From Cristatella mucedo (taxonomy: Eukaryota > Bryozoa > Phylactolaemata > Cristatellidae): a stretch of 64,000 bases of DNA. The notes below the pieces were generated by a model. It was not told the DNA's origin. It ran no database searches and saw only the letters and a program-made list of their open reading frames with translations. Made by a program: the position numbers and the translations under genes. Each line of letters begins with the position of its first letter. Positions within the stretch are counted from its first letter, which is position 1. Where the stretch lies: assembly GCA_009760855.2 (NCBI GenBank), contig WPIO01000032.1, positions 1,901,001-1,965,000 of the forward strand. The letters run 5' to 3'. Shown piece by piece: positions 52,230-63,014 of the stretch.

Positions 52230-52634
52230 GTGATGTTCTGGCGTCTTTTTAAGGGTTTAGTGGCTTTTAATTACAAAGCTCCCAGAAAAAGCACCGTTCT
52301 ATTGGCATTATATTCACAGAAACTTATATTATTGAACCCGAAGTACTACTTCCGGTGTAAACGCGTCTTACAAACTAATTTGTTTACTAGGTTCCTGTCA
52401 TTTGTAAATCGTCAAAACTTTGGAATCCAATTTATATCGCCTTTGTCTTTTAAAAGGCAAACTTCTAAAATCTTCGACACTCGAAGCATTATTTCCGCGA
52501 TTCAATCTCAAATGCTGGCCAGACTCCGGCGTAGGGAGGAATCGTTAAAGCAAAGTCGGGCACTCAACTGCAAACTTTTCTACAAGAAACTGTATGGCTG
52601 CTTTAAATTTAAAACACAAAAAACTAACCACTAA
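52230..52634 (+). other. 134-codon open frame of unknown status
   Basis: An uninterrupted frame rich in Phe, Lys, Arg and Leu, with no motif, signal peptide or membrane pattern that I recognise. A basic stretch (LARLRRREESLKQSR) lies near codons 95-109. It is about the longest plus-strand frame in the window, but chance could produce it. There is no neighbouring gene, and I would not call it a gene without transcript evidence. Confidence 0.12.
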
Positions 52635-52649
52635 ATAATAAAACGAGAA

Positions 52650-53440
52650 ACACAAAAGCCCAAAGAGCACACCAAAACTACTAAATTCAAAAGCTGAAAG
52701 ATAGCTCTAAAACGTGTTTATTTAACGTGAATACAGACAGACGCTGGTGACCGCGTTGAGCAGCATACTATTTGATCTGTGCCTAAGACAGAAACAGACC
52801 TTGGCTCAATGCATATGCGACACGGTATTCACTGAGAAATAAACCTGAAGCGTACCCATATCCAGCTTTCCGTCGAAGTCTGGCTGACGCACTGGCTTGC
52901 GTCGCAGCTAATTCGGCATCATTAATGCATAGTTGGCTCACTTTCTACCGCGGTCAGATTGACCGTATTAGTTGCACGTCTCGCACTCGCGATATCGACA
53001 CGGAACGCCAAGCGCACAGCTAAGAGAGTTTATCGGGAATTCCGGAGCCTGCAGGCGGCGAATGAATAGTTATTCACGGGACACGTGTACCCCGGCCGCC
53101 ATTCGCCGCGCGGTAGCGGTAGCCCTCCGGCAGGGCTGTGGCTGAGCAAAGCTAACTTCCGGCTGCGGCAGGACACACTGCGGCGGCAAGACGGTGCATA
53201 ACGCTCTCTCGCGGCTGCGACCTCTAGTTCTACAACGTCGTACAGAGGGCACTCGCTCGGAGCCCCAGATTAGGCACCGGCGAAATGGTGAGAAGTTTGA
53301 TCAATTCCAACGACGCTTTCAGTAATAGTCTACGCAATTGACGCCAACATACTGGGCTAGCAGGCGCAGCAGGCGCCAGCGCTGAGACGTCGTTGGTCAG
53401 CATGGCGGAGGCTTGGGGTGGCGGCTGCCGCTCGCTCGCT
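52650..53440. other. Region becoming CpG-rich, no assigned gene
   Basis: Base composition shifts from AT-rich to CpG-rich from about 52900, with many cg dinucleotides at 53070-53400. This would fit an unmethylated promoter-like island, but no first exon can be fixed. The start at 53402 (atggcggaggc) reads into the repeat that follows and then into LINE sequence. Confidence 0.3.
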
Positions 53441-53446
53441 GAGCCG

Positions 53447-53583
53447 CTGCCGCTGCCGCCGCATCCGCTGCCGCCGCATCCGCTACCGCCGCCGCCGCTG
53501 CCGCCGCATCCGCTACCGCCGCCGCCGCCGCTACCGCCGCCGCTACCGCCGCCGCTACCGCCGCCGCTACCGCCGCCGCCGCA
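53447..53583. repeat. CCG/CTG/CTA trinucleotide repeat
   Basis: An imperfect array of ccg with interspersed ctg, cta and cat (periods of 3 and 9 to 12). Plus-strand translation is proline-leucine-histidine; minus-strand is alanine-rich in one frame. The array stops abruptly at the 5' break of a truncated LINE. Confidence 0.95.
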
Positions 53584-54275
53584 TCAACTCTGCCTACTTT
53601 CATCTACACACCATTTCAAAATCTTGTGTCTTCTTAGATATAAGCTAATACGTGTATTCGCAAAATCCCGTCTTAACTTATGCGACTAACGATGCTACAG
53701 TATTTCAGCCTGTACAATTAGATGCTTTAAGTTGGTGCAAAACTCTTAAATCAGGCTGGTCCGTCGCGGACTTAGCAGCTTCCACGTCAAATAATGTATC
53801 AAACAAATTTATAGGCTTTCAATGAAGAAGCGAATAGAATTATAGATTTGGTCACTTTCTAATAGGTTTTGGTATTACTTTGATCGGGTTAGTTCTCCAA
53901 AATGCTTCACAATAAGACTACACACTGTACGATCCGATGTTCTGACTCAAGTAATTTAAGCACTAACTAATCTTAAAATCTACTGGACACCGTGCCTACA
54001 GTTTGTGTGCACCTAAAGTCTGGAACTTACAGCCGAGTGTCATCGTGGCATCCTCGGACTGGACGACATTTATAAGAAGCTAAAAGCCCACCCATTCACA
54101 ACGACAGTCGCATTGCCTACATTAGTTGACATGTGTGTGTTCATGCCTGCTAAAACTATCGACGTTACCACTAATTGATATTTTTGCTTCTCAGCACTTG
54201 AAGTGAATGAAATGAAATTGAAGTGCTGAAGAGATTTAGTTCTCTTTTAAGTTGATTACAAATTATGTTTTCTTA
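53584..54275 (+). mobile_element. 5'-truncated LINE, RT C-terminus and 3' end
   Basis: It begins with caactctgcctactttcat; SAYFHLHTISK and, by frameshift, SACTIRCFKLVQNS (family QLQ.VQN.AAR) follow. From 53960 it has NLK, CAPKVWNL and SSDWTTF by frameshift, then the 3' UTR gaagagatttagttctctttt and an AT-rich tail ending near 54275. The same tctgcctactttcat start region is seen inside the 45-47.7 kb element (47066), which confirms the family. Confidence 0.75.
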
Positions 54276-54389
54276 TTATATTTATCATGGCTTAACAATT
54301 GCAATCAGACTAGCTGGTAGAACAATGGTCAGTCGTCAAGCCGCCGCTCAAGAATGAACGAGCCTAATGTGCATGCATGTATGTATGTG

Positions 54390-54583
54390 TACATATATAT
54401 ATATATGTATATATATATATATTTATATTTATATATGCACATATTTACTTCATATATATATTATATACAATTAATTCGTATAACGCTCTACTTTAGATAC
54501 CTTTATCTAAATCCATGCATTCACCTTGACCTCGGTCGTTAAAGGTGATCACTTTAACTTCTAGGCCAAACCAGGGCTGCCAA
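54390..54583 (-). mobile_element. tRNA-derived SINE relic with AT microsatellite tail
   Basis: The minus strand from 54583 reads agccctggtttggcctaga and then agttaaagtgatcacc...gaccgaggtcaagg, matching the head of the SINE dimer at 32.36 kb (gctggtttggtctagcggtt). The A box is weakened (TGGCCTAGAAG). The far end is a (TA)n stretch (about 54387-54470), consistent with the SINE tail. Confidence 0.65.
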
Positions 54584-54599
54584 ATTCAAAAGAAATTAT

Positions 54600-55585
54600 A
54601 CGGATAATTATACGGTATATGGAGCCCGGGCCTAGAATTCACATGCCAAGCAGCCGCCAGGCTCCAGCACATGAACCATTTGCACACGAATCTTCCGCGC
54701 ATAAACCTTCAACCCATGAAAACTCATCAAATGAACCTTTAGAGTCCTTATAAATCCAGCGTTTGGAATTTGCTTGCTAAAGAGTTTACCGCCCTCAGGT
54801 TTGCTGCATTGCGTAGATGCAAGAAAAAAATTAAGGGTATCTCTCACGGCCTCATTTAAAGGCCCAGATAGATGCTGATGTTTCACTGACCTTGTGTTTG
54901 CGTCCGTTGACTAATCTGTAGTTTAAAATAAAAATAAAAGTGTCTTCTTGCCCCAATTGCAACACTCGGATATTCTATTAGCATTAGCAGCTTGTGTCCA
55001 GCTACTGAGATGGCTTTGCACAAAAATTAGAGTGATATCCGATGGCAAAACAAAAAATAGTACCTTCTTTAAAAACTCCATATTTAACCAGCACTTGAAT
55101 AGCACTACCAGGCCGAATCACTTAGATGTCACCTCCATAACTAAAATGTGGATGGTTAGCTTGTCGATTTCTCGTCCAACTCAGCTGAAAAAGTTCGGGG
55201 AGTGTATCGAACGCTTCAATTGAATCGCATTTCCTTCAAATGTAATGTAAATTTAGCTTGAAAGCAGTCACCCGACCTACCATGTCTAAAAACAAAGCGA
55301 AAGATATGAGTAAATGGGAAAGACAGAAATTGAGATAGAGAGAATAGACAGACATAGCACGCTTGCTTATCGACTAAGTCTATTATGGCTGGCTTGTCTA
55401 AGCTTCTGAACGGCTAGCCACCAGTAAGTCAATATACGTGTGTCACGTTCGTGAACTGAAATATTTTCTTGAGAACATTCCCTTAAACTCCTAATGAGCT
55501 ACCATTGAGTCTTCAAAAGAAAACTAAAATCATCATGTCAATATTCCATAATGTCAATTACTATTCCATAATTCCATAATGTCAA
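54600..55585. other. Unassigned stretch
   Basis: No recognised gene. Short frames occur on both strands (for example 54948-55223 plus) without motifs. The sequence attccataatgtcaatta is tandemly repeated near 55545-55590. Confidence 0.4.
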
Positions 55586-55589
55586 TTAT

Positions 55590-56180
55590 GCGAGAGATAA
55601 TAATAATAATAAACATATAATAATAATGATGCACTTGATAAAGCGCCCTCAGAAAAATCAATCTTTATTTAGGCGCTTTACATTTGCTGCAAAGGGAAAG
55701 ACGATTGAATGGTGAGTAATATCATGCTTGATAAGCAACATAAATAACACGGCTAGGGTGACATGCACAGGGTTGGCATGCAAGTGTGGTTAGTGGCCGC
55801 ATGCAGAGTTTCAGCATGCATGAGCACATGAAGGACGAGTCACAGGGACCCAATAAATGCTGTCCTTAATAGGTATGTTTTTGAGTTCTTTTTAAATGTG
55901 GTCAAGTCAGGGTATGTTCTGACGCAAGTCGGGAGTGAGTTCCAGGCTGTGGGAGCATAAGAAGTAAATGCACGGTCTCCAAAGGATTTGAGGTTTGTAC
56001 GAGGTATTGGTAAACTGTTGGATTCCGAAAAGCGGGTGCTACGATGTCTGGCCTGTTAGGGGAGTAGATCGGAGAAAAAAGGCTAGAGCCAACGAATGTA
56101 GTGACTTAAAAGTGAGCGATTAAACCTTGAAGTCGATCCGTTGCTTGACAGGGAGCCAGTGCATATTACAACGTAATAAC
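55590..56180 (-). mobile_element. 5'-truncated LINE 3' end, opposite orientation
   Basis: The minus strand reads, from 56163 downward, LHWLPVKQRIDFKV (tgcactggctccctgtcaag), then SLHSLA, LPIPRTNLKSFGDRAF by near match, YAPTAWNSLPTCVRT, and ends with the 3' UTR aagcgcctaaataaagatt and ATT/AAT tail repeats at 55595-55640. It is closely related to the plus-strand copy at 43.3-43.8 kb and is the clearest minus-strand LINE here. Confidence 0.87.
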
Positions 56181-56299
56181 ATGCACTCGTGCGATCGACG
56201 GCACTGAGTAAAATATTTCGTATTTGGCCTGCTGCCGCTGCTAGTTCATATCGATTCACTCATCATGTTAGCGAAAAGAAAATAACGCGCCCCTGTAAG

Positions 56300-56570
56300 C
56301 TCCAGCTGAATCATCTATCTGCTGCGAGTCCCAGCTACATTATCTATCTGCTGCCAGTCCCAGCTGAATCGTCTATCTGCTTCGAGTCGCTGCTTAATCT
56401 TCTATCTACTGCGAGTCTCAGCGGAATCAGCTGTCTGCTGCCAGTCCCAGCGGCATTATCTATCTGCTGCCTGTCCCAGCGAAATCGTCGATCTGCTAAA
56501 AGTCCCAGCAGAATCGTTTATCTGCTGCCAGTCCCAGCTACGTCATCTGTCAGTCTGCAGAGTATTCCAT
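56300..56570. repeat. 29-bp minisatellite, array A
   Basis: About eight to nine imperfect repeats of tctgctgccagtcccagct plus gaatcgtcta, period 29. The period is not a multiple of three and the frame through it changes each unit, so it is not a repeat protein. There are no unique spacers, so it is not CRISPR-like. Confidence 0.92.
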
Positions 56571-56938
56571 CTGAATGAATATCCGTCAAAAGTTAACGAT
56601 GAAATGAATATACCATAGCCCAAAAGAACGTTCTTAGATGGAGCCCTATCTCTGCCTTTACCATTCAGAGTCATATCTATAACTCAGTTACTAAGCTTAT
56701 TATATTACTCAGTTTACTCTCGTCTGCTACTTTACAGTAAACAGGTATGTGTTTTAAACATCAACTCGTGTATTCAACACCTGTCCTCTTTATCCAAGAG
56801 AGCGTAGTGAATGCCGCTTGAATTAAGGCATCCATCTCTGCCTCTTTACCACCCTGCTTTCCACGCTTTAGTAGCGGGCCCCCTACCCTGCTTTGACTTA
56901 TCCGAGTCAGCCGCGTGCCAACTCTGCTCCCTTACGTG
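56570..56938. repeat. Flank of minisatellite A, duplicated at 60.24-60.62 kb
   Basis: The shared sequence includes gttcttagatggagccctat, ctttatccaagagagcgtag and tgccgcttgaattaaggcat. On the minus strand both copies keep an open frame containing EMDALIQAAFTTLSWIKRTG. The frame is not assigned, and replacement changes between copies argue against strong selection. Confidence 0.85.
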
Positions 56939-57129
56939 GCCGCATACGCTATGCCGCAGCTGCTCGGTATTGGCACCAATTTTTATCGGGTATGACCTGG
57001 TCCTAGACGGATTATGCAGGCCGCCTCAATCTGATCGTCTGCAGCCGAGTCGTTGGAGCTTTTGGGTCACACTACAAAGGGTAGGCAAACAGTGCCGATG
57101 CCGCTTTAGGCATTACACCTATTGAGTTT

Positions 57130-58400
57130 ACCGCAGCATTGCATCAAAAATTCTTGCGTTATGCCGAAGATAGTAGAACATCTTGGCAATCAAATTCTGT
57201 AGCCCGTGTCGACCACCGTAATTAAAAAATGTGTCCCACACTTTAGTAAGTCCCGTCCCGTAAATGGAAGGCACTGCTGCTTGACTGATCGACGAGTTGT
57301 ACAGCAAAATGCACTTTGTTTTTTTTATAGTTAAACTGAATTTAAATATAATTAATCTCTGAAAAAGGTAAAGTTCTAGAAATTCTGATTATTGTTTGCA
57401 TGGACACTTTCCGTGAAAACGTGGCGCGTTAGACGCTTAGCGGCTGTGTGACTTCCGTCAAACGCGTCACCAACGAGAGACTGAAGGGGAAAACACTGAA
57501 CATCGTGCTATTCATGCTCAACTAACGAGTGAAATTCGTCACTCGCAGAAAAGTCAAGAAACCAAAAAAGAAGCCAATGAGCGTCGTACTGTAAAAGCTC
57601 AGTGAAGACTTGGAAGCCGGCTAACGCATCGACTTCAAACTGAAGAGGAAGCCACGCTTTCTTTTTCAAGCAGCGACTCTCCATCACAATAGAAATTCCG
57701 ATTCCGATAAAAACAACTAAGCGCACCGAATGCATATGCAAGTTTCTCAGAGAGTAACTTCGTAGACAAATAGTGGAGGAGGCGAATAGGCATCGTGTCT
57801 TAGAATCTCGAGTAAACGCGACTTTGCCGAAACGCAGAAAAGCCGATCGAAAGAGGAGAAAACAGACAGATGCGGAAACAGGACTCTACTCCTAAACTTT
57901 CATCCTCGCAAAATCAAGTAAGATCGCGCAATGGTTCATGAGAACCCTCAATTTGCAGCCGCATCAGATTTTACGATCATCAACTTCAAATTCGCCTAGC
58001 ATAGCGCATCTTCATGCACCGAGGAATTTTGAGGCGGATGCTTCCGAGTGGAGAGACAGTTAGGACCCGGGGCGAAGTAGGCAAGCCGACACACCTTGCG
58101 TTTGATCGAACGAAGGGCGACTGAAAAGGCCGGATTGTCGTTCAGGCTTACGGCTTCACAAATAAGCGGCGAAGGCCGGTTTATGGTTTAGGATTACGCG
58201 ACATTTCGAGGCGGCATTTGGCTTCTAAGATAAGCAATGGGGACATGTTTAGGGATTATTATTGTTGGGTTCACCGTGGGCTTATGGTCTAGATTTATGG
58301 TTTTGCAGATAAGCAATGCTGCTCTGCGCAGGCACTGCGGTTTTACGTTGGCCAGGGATGGGAACTAGATGCTAAAACTAGTTTAAGAGGCAAATATTCA
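57130..58400. other. Unassigned stretch
   Basis: No gene recognised. From about 58140 to 58320 the phrases cttatggt and gataagcaatg recur irregularly. Confidence 0.4.
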
Positions 58401-59160
58401 CCGGCGAGAGAGTCTGTAGTGCTGAGAGTTAAGAGGATCGGTGTGAGCGAAGGATTAAGTGTCATCGGGCAGGAGCAACCGCGTGTCCGAGCAGCCGAGA
58501 GCCAGACAGGAGGACTCGAACGAGCATTAGCGGTGCCAGACAGAGAGTCGGCCAGCCGTCAACATATTGGGTTCAAGCCTTGCCAAGAGTTTCGGATGAA
58601 TTTTTTCAGCAGACATGCTCAAGACGCGAGACTGTGGACATTAAACACGCGCGCATTCGCACTCGCGGGTGGTAGTTCCCGCTCCGGGTCGTGGGGCGGG
58701 ACGGCGGCCGGAGAGAGGAAAGCTTCCCCTTCGTGTTTTGGCAATTGATCCTCGTTTGAACGGCTTTCTGCGCTCGAGAGGATTCTGCTGACCCAATGGA
58801 AGACTGAACCGTCGCAGCTATCTGTCGCCCGTAGCAGCGCCCTGTGCATGGGGCGTGGTCCATTTGCGTGTCTTTGCGAGTGAGTGCGAGGTGTTTTGGG
58901 GGAAAGCGCCAAACTATGTGTGTAGCGATATTGTGCGCGTGCGGATAAAGTTCTGTAAGATCTTCTATCTGTGCTTGGCATATATGTCCAGTTTACGCCA
59001 AGGATATCGCGACCCCTAGGTAATAGTAATCGAGATGGCGCCAGAAATGCTGTGGGCGACCAACTTATTGTGCGTTTAGCGTGCCAAACAAGTCCAAGTG
59101 GGCTAGGCCGATTGGCAAGCTGCGGGATACGCCTCACACGCCGAGGTTCTACCTTACATT
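58400..59160. other. CpG-richer block with a 172-codon minus-strand frame
   Basis: GC and CpG content rise here. The minus strand is open for 172 codons (59137 down to 58619) with an Arg/Ser/Pro-rich product and no recognisable domain, and a 109-codon plus-strand frame overlaps it. GC-rich DNA lowers stop frequency, so both may be chance. A promoter-like island is possible. Confidence 0.2.
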
Positions 59161-60010
59161 AGCGTATAATTTGTCGTCTACAGACACCGTTTTTAGCATA
59201 TTGCCTACACGCATTCATCGCGATGTAAGTGGCACTTTCTATGCTGTGGTTTCATCAGCAAAGCATTACAAACGCAACAAGGCGGATATTGGTCTCAAAT
59301 GTAATTCATATAACAATAAAAAAAATTCTTAGAGGCTTGTCTTTTCCTATATTTAAATAAGGACAACACGGAATCGCATCGTATGAAGTACAGGCTCAGA
59401 CTTTCCTGGAAAGTTTTAAACTTTATAAGCTCGGAACCCAGACTATTAAATTGGAAATAAAAATGTGAATATTTGTCCGTGATTACAAACTGTGCTTTTC
59501 TTATCCCTTATGCTTAAAATAAATTGATAATAACAATTATTCTACAAAAACTTTGCTAATGTAGACAAGATAACGGAAGTTTTAAGTTCTCTGGTTTTTC
59601 TGTTAGAAAGAGTGTGAACATAAAGGTTATCACAAGTAGCACGGGTTGCGCCGATATCACAATTGGTGGTGGTTAAGTGGACACGACACTATAGAGTAGC
59701 ATGCATAGTTATTTAGCAGCACTGGTTCCTGTAAATCAAATTCTAGCCAACATTTTTCAAAGCATTGGGCCCGCTGTACACTGACTGCCTAGTACTCAAG
59801 TGGAAGTCTCCAAAGTAAAGCGGAGGTCTCATTAATAGCCTAATGTATTCTTACGGACTAGCGTCAGTCTTCAGGGTCACTAGCTTTCGTATGGCTTCCA
59901 GCGATTTGCAATAAACTGCCTGCCTTGTTGTCGTGATTTTCTGGGGTGCTTACTGCTCACATGCGTACACACGGATAAGTAACCCAAAGAAAAAGTTTAA
60001 TTCGTTGACT
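59160..60010. other. Unassigned AT-rich stretch
   Basis: No gene or named repeat recognised. Confidence 0.4.
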
Positions 60011-60011
60011 T

Positions 60012-60205
60012 AGTCTTCTATCTGCTGCGAGTCTCAGCGGGATCAGTTGTCTGCTGCCAGTCCCAGCTGCATTATCTATCTGCTGCCTGACCCAGCTGAA
60101 TCTTCTATCTAATGCAAGTCTCAGCGGAATCTTCTATCTGCTGCCAATCCCAGCAGAATCGTTTATCGGCTACCAGTCCCAGCTACTTCATCAGTCAGTC
60201 TGCAG
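60012..60205. repeat. 29-bp minisatellite, array B
   Basis: About six to seven repeats of the same 29-bp unit as at 56.3 kb (tctgctgccagtcccagc core), ending in the same tcagtctgcag.gtattcc boundary. Confidence 0.92.
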
Positions 60206-60239
60206 TGTATTCCCGCTGAATCACCTATCTGTTGTGCTT

Positions 60240-60616
60240 AAAAAGACATCAACCACGTATGAATCGAAGCTCCATCAAAAGTTACCGATGAAATGAATAT
60301 ACCATAGTCCAAAAGAACGTTCTTAGATGGAGCCCTATCTCTGCCTTTGCCATTTAGAGTAATATCTATAACTAGGTTACTCAGTTTATTATATTCCTCA
60401 GTTTACTCTCGTCTGCTAATTTACAGTAAAAAGGTCTGTGCTTTAAACATCAACTCACGTATTCAACACCTGTCCTCTTTATCCAAGAGAGCGTAGTGAA
60501 TGCCGCTTGAATTAAGGCATCCATCTCTGCCTCTTTATCACCCTGCTCCCCATGCTTTAGTGACGGGCCCCCTACCCCGCTTTGACTTATTCGAGTCAGC
60601 CACGTGTCAACTCTCG
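60240..60616. repeat. Flank of minisatellite B, duplicate of 56.57-56.94 kb
   Basis: Roughly 90% identical by eye to the other copy, with differences mostly C/T or G/A transitions. Homology ends at caactct near 60616. Confidence 0.85.
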
Positions 60617-60766
60617 AACTGTCGAAATAATATAAATAAACCAACCAAAATAATAATAACAATTAATAGTAATAATAAATAATAAGTTAATAAAAATATT
60701 AACAAAATATTAACCTGATAATAAAAATCAAATAATAAACCAACTGTCGAATTAATAATTCGACAG
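60617..60766. repeat. AT-rich low-complexity tract bounded by ctgtcgaa repeats
   Basis: The tract of aataataa-type sequence is preceded by aactgtcgaaataat and followed by aactgtcgaattaat. The second copy is one arm of a perfect 11-bp inverted repeat (ctgtcgaatta, one-base centre) at 60744-60766. Confidence 0.7.
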
Positions 60767-60769
60767 ATT

Positions 60770-61045
60770 TGATTGAAATGGCATCAATATGTTGGGTGCA
60801 CCAAGCAAGTGAATCTTGTTACGTGTGTGGACAATGTATCATGACCGGAGCGAAAACTTATTCCGTGAAAGCGTCTATTTTAAGATATATGACCCCTGCA
60901 AAATATACTTCAACAAGCTTGTGGGGGGGTTCGAGAGAGTCCCTGGTTTCCTCATTTCGCAATCGTACACTCCGAAAGAACCCTCAACGATTGCTGGTCG
61001 CGCGACGGAATTTCTTGAATACTATCAGCTATTGTGCAAACCATG
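60770..61045 (+). pseudogene. Possible second relic of the family at 34.8 kb
   Basis: Frames give ESCYVCGQCIMTGAKTYSVK and, after a frameshift, KIYDPCKIYFNKLVGG. The family at 34.8 kb often starts with a CYVC-type cysteine pair followed by a KKAY..YFG..VGDQD segment, so this could be its N-terminus. The DQD motif is not present. Evidence is weak. Confidence 0.3.
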
Positions 61046-61331
61046 ATTTTTGATTTACATCATTATGGTAATTTTATAAGCTGGTACAGGAGAGACAAGA
61101 GAGCTCCGAAAGTTTGCCATCACTTTCCTAGACATCTAAGGTTAATGTGAATCTAAGCAACAGAAGCCCCTGCTGCTTCAACTTTCCCTGCACCACCCCC
61201 AGCGAACTTGTCTTTTTATCTACCGTGCGCTTTGCACGCTTTCTTTTCCACTCCTACTTCTAATTTGATGCATGGCTTTGTGTTGGAACCACTTTTTCTT
61301 TACTACTGAGGCCCTTTTGATACAATCAAGC

Positions 61332-61332
<1 letters not shown>

Positions 61333-61410
<78 letters not shown>

Positions 61411-61478
61411 GTATATGGATATGTGTATACGTGCATATGTGTATATGTGTGTGTGCGTGCGTGCGTGTGTGTGTATTT
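61333..61478. repeat. (TA)n followed by (GT)n microsatellite
   Basis: Long ta runs with tg interruptions to about 61430, then gtgtgtgcgtgcgtgcgtgtg. Confidence 0.97.
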
Positions 61479-61499
61479 GAACTTGCGCGAGTACGTCCT

Positions 61500-62080
61500 G
61501 TAAACGGATGTCATTTCCGAGTCACTAGCCGGCTGCGATGAGCGGGAAAACGGTACGTTTATTTTCTATAATTGGATTTTAAATTCAAGCTCATTTGAAA
61601 ATAAAATTAACAAATTAGTTCGCAACTTTTTCATTCCCCATCTATACAGATTGTATTCAATTTTGAAAAAGCTGCAAGATTACCCGTAAGTTTAATGGGC
61701 TCAGCAATGAGGTCAGACGCCTTCCTATGCAAAGCTCAAGTTTCAGCAATGGTCTAGTAATGCACAAATGCGGTGCTATAGGGCAGAAACAAATACTTTA
61801 AGTTAAAACTTGTGAGCTTAGCCAATACATAAGAACACCTGCTAAAATTGCCCTCTAACAGCATCGTCTTAATATTGGTGCTTTTGGACTCAGAAAATGT
61901 ATTTTCAAGAAAGACCTAAGATGATAGCTGCTTCTAATTCTAGATTGCTAGCATACCTGGCTGATCCTAGTTTACTATTAGTGCTCAGCCCAGGTAAAAA
62001 AAACCTTTGCATTCACGACGGTCATTGAAAACCAAATATTAAGACCAGAATAAGCATGAGTTTACGTTCAGAGATGGAGA
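61500..62080. other. Unassigned AT-rich stretch
   Basis: No gene or named repeat recognised. Confidence 0.4.
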
Positions 62081-62085
62081 TGGAA

Positions 62086-62198
<113 letters not shown>

Positions 62199-62479
62199 TA
62201 GAGTAAGAATTTTTCGGAGCTCTTTAGAGAGGAAGGACTTGCGCGCGCTGTAATAACGGGGCTACATTTCCCGAAAAGCTTGCTTGTCGAAATCTCTCAG
62301 CTAAATTATTGCAATATCATGGGTAATAATCGTTATTATCTTTGTTTTGAAGCTATATGTTATGCTATGCCCGTATTAACGATCTCTGGACCAGCTGGAT
62401 CGAGATTCCCGCCGCTGGGAGTTTTACTATTGCCACGCCACAGATCCTATCCACCCGCGTGGTTGGCTACGCTGAGACG

Positions 62480-62587
62480 ATGGCCGTAGATGCGGACAAC
62501 GGATCGGACGGGATAACGCTCAACCTCGTCAAATCTAGTAAAAGAAGCGAAGGTCAGCGGCAGAAGAACCATGTCACTGGCAACAGG
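62480..62587 (+). CDS. DDX31: Probable DDX31/Dbp7 RNA helicase, first coding exon
   Basis: The exon has 36 codons in phase 0, from an ATG in good context (A at -3, G at +4) to a splice donor gtaagc at 62588. The product begins MAVDADNGSDGITLNLVKSS and ends NHVTGNR. Dbp7/DDX31 proteins, nucleolar DEAD-box RNA helicases in 60S ribosome assembly, often start with an acidic stretch, then L.LNLV/LLNF and a basic TG.R...RR patch, which fits across this exon and the next. The frame is also open upstream to 62357, so an earlier start is possible. This annotation is inference from short motifs; the helicase core is outside the window. Confidence 0.5.
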
Positions 62588-62870
62588 GTAAGCCAGCCAG
62601 CACTTTTGACGTCACCGCGTGGCCGCTCTCCCCTCACCCCAGCCGATCGGATGTAGAGCGTATGCACCACTGGCTAGCGTCGGCTAGGCTACAGCGGCGC
62701 TGTCCGAACCGCTGCCGATAGTGCGAAGCTGGCCACCGCCGACTTCCCGACCGCGGTCGTGCGCCGCTCGGTGGCGATGCCCGCATTGATCGCCGTGCCC
62801 CCGAGCAGCTGACAGATTTTCGGTACACTCGAAAGTGTAAAAATCACATCTCCCTCGCTCGCCGCCTATA

Positions 62871-62919
<49 letters not shown>

Positions 62920-63014
62920 GTTTTGGCTGGAATCTTGTAAGAAACTGTGCATGCATGCATAAGGTCCTACACGCCTCGCGCGCTCCACGACACGGCTCCT
63001 GACGCATCGTGCAG
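62588..63014 (+). other. Intron 1 of the helicase gene
   Basis: Begins gtaagc and ends cgtgcag, joining two phase-0 exons. It contains a (TC)n microsatellite at 62871-62915 and is about 427 bp long. Confidence 0.5.
62871..62915. repeat. (TC)n microsatellite
   Basis: Pure tc run of about 40 bp inside the proposed intron. Confidence 0.97.

Noticed and set aside
53393-53689. 98-codon proline-rich frame starting atggcggagg
   Set aside because: The frame is a trinucleotide repeat followed by LINE RT sequence in which the LINE reading needs other frames. It does not look like an intact host protein, although a disrupted first exon is possible.
56300-56570. Regular 29-bp repeats as a possible CRISPR array
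   Set aside because: There are no unique spacers between repeats, the repeats diverge along their whole length, and the genome is eukaryotic.
56189-56578. 129-codon frame with repeated LLPVPA-like motifs
   Set aside because: It is produced by a 29-bp minisatellite. The unit is not a multiple of three, so the apparent repeats cycle through frames and do not indicate a repeat protein.
58619-59137. Longest single frame in the window (172 codons, minus strand)
   Set aside because: No recognised motif, and it sits in GC-rich DNA with an overlapping plus-strand frame. Listed only as a low-confidence block, not as a gene.
61272-61541. 89-codon frame across a TA/GT microsatellite
   Set aside because: Most of the length is dinucleotide repeat translation; no independent coding signal.
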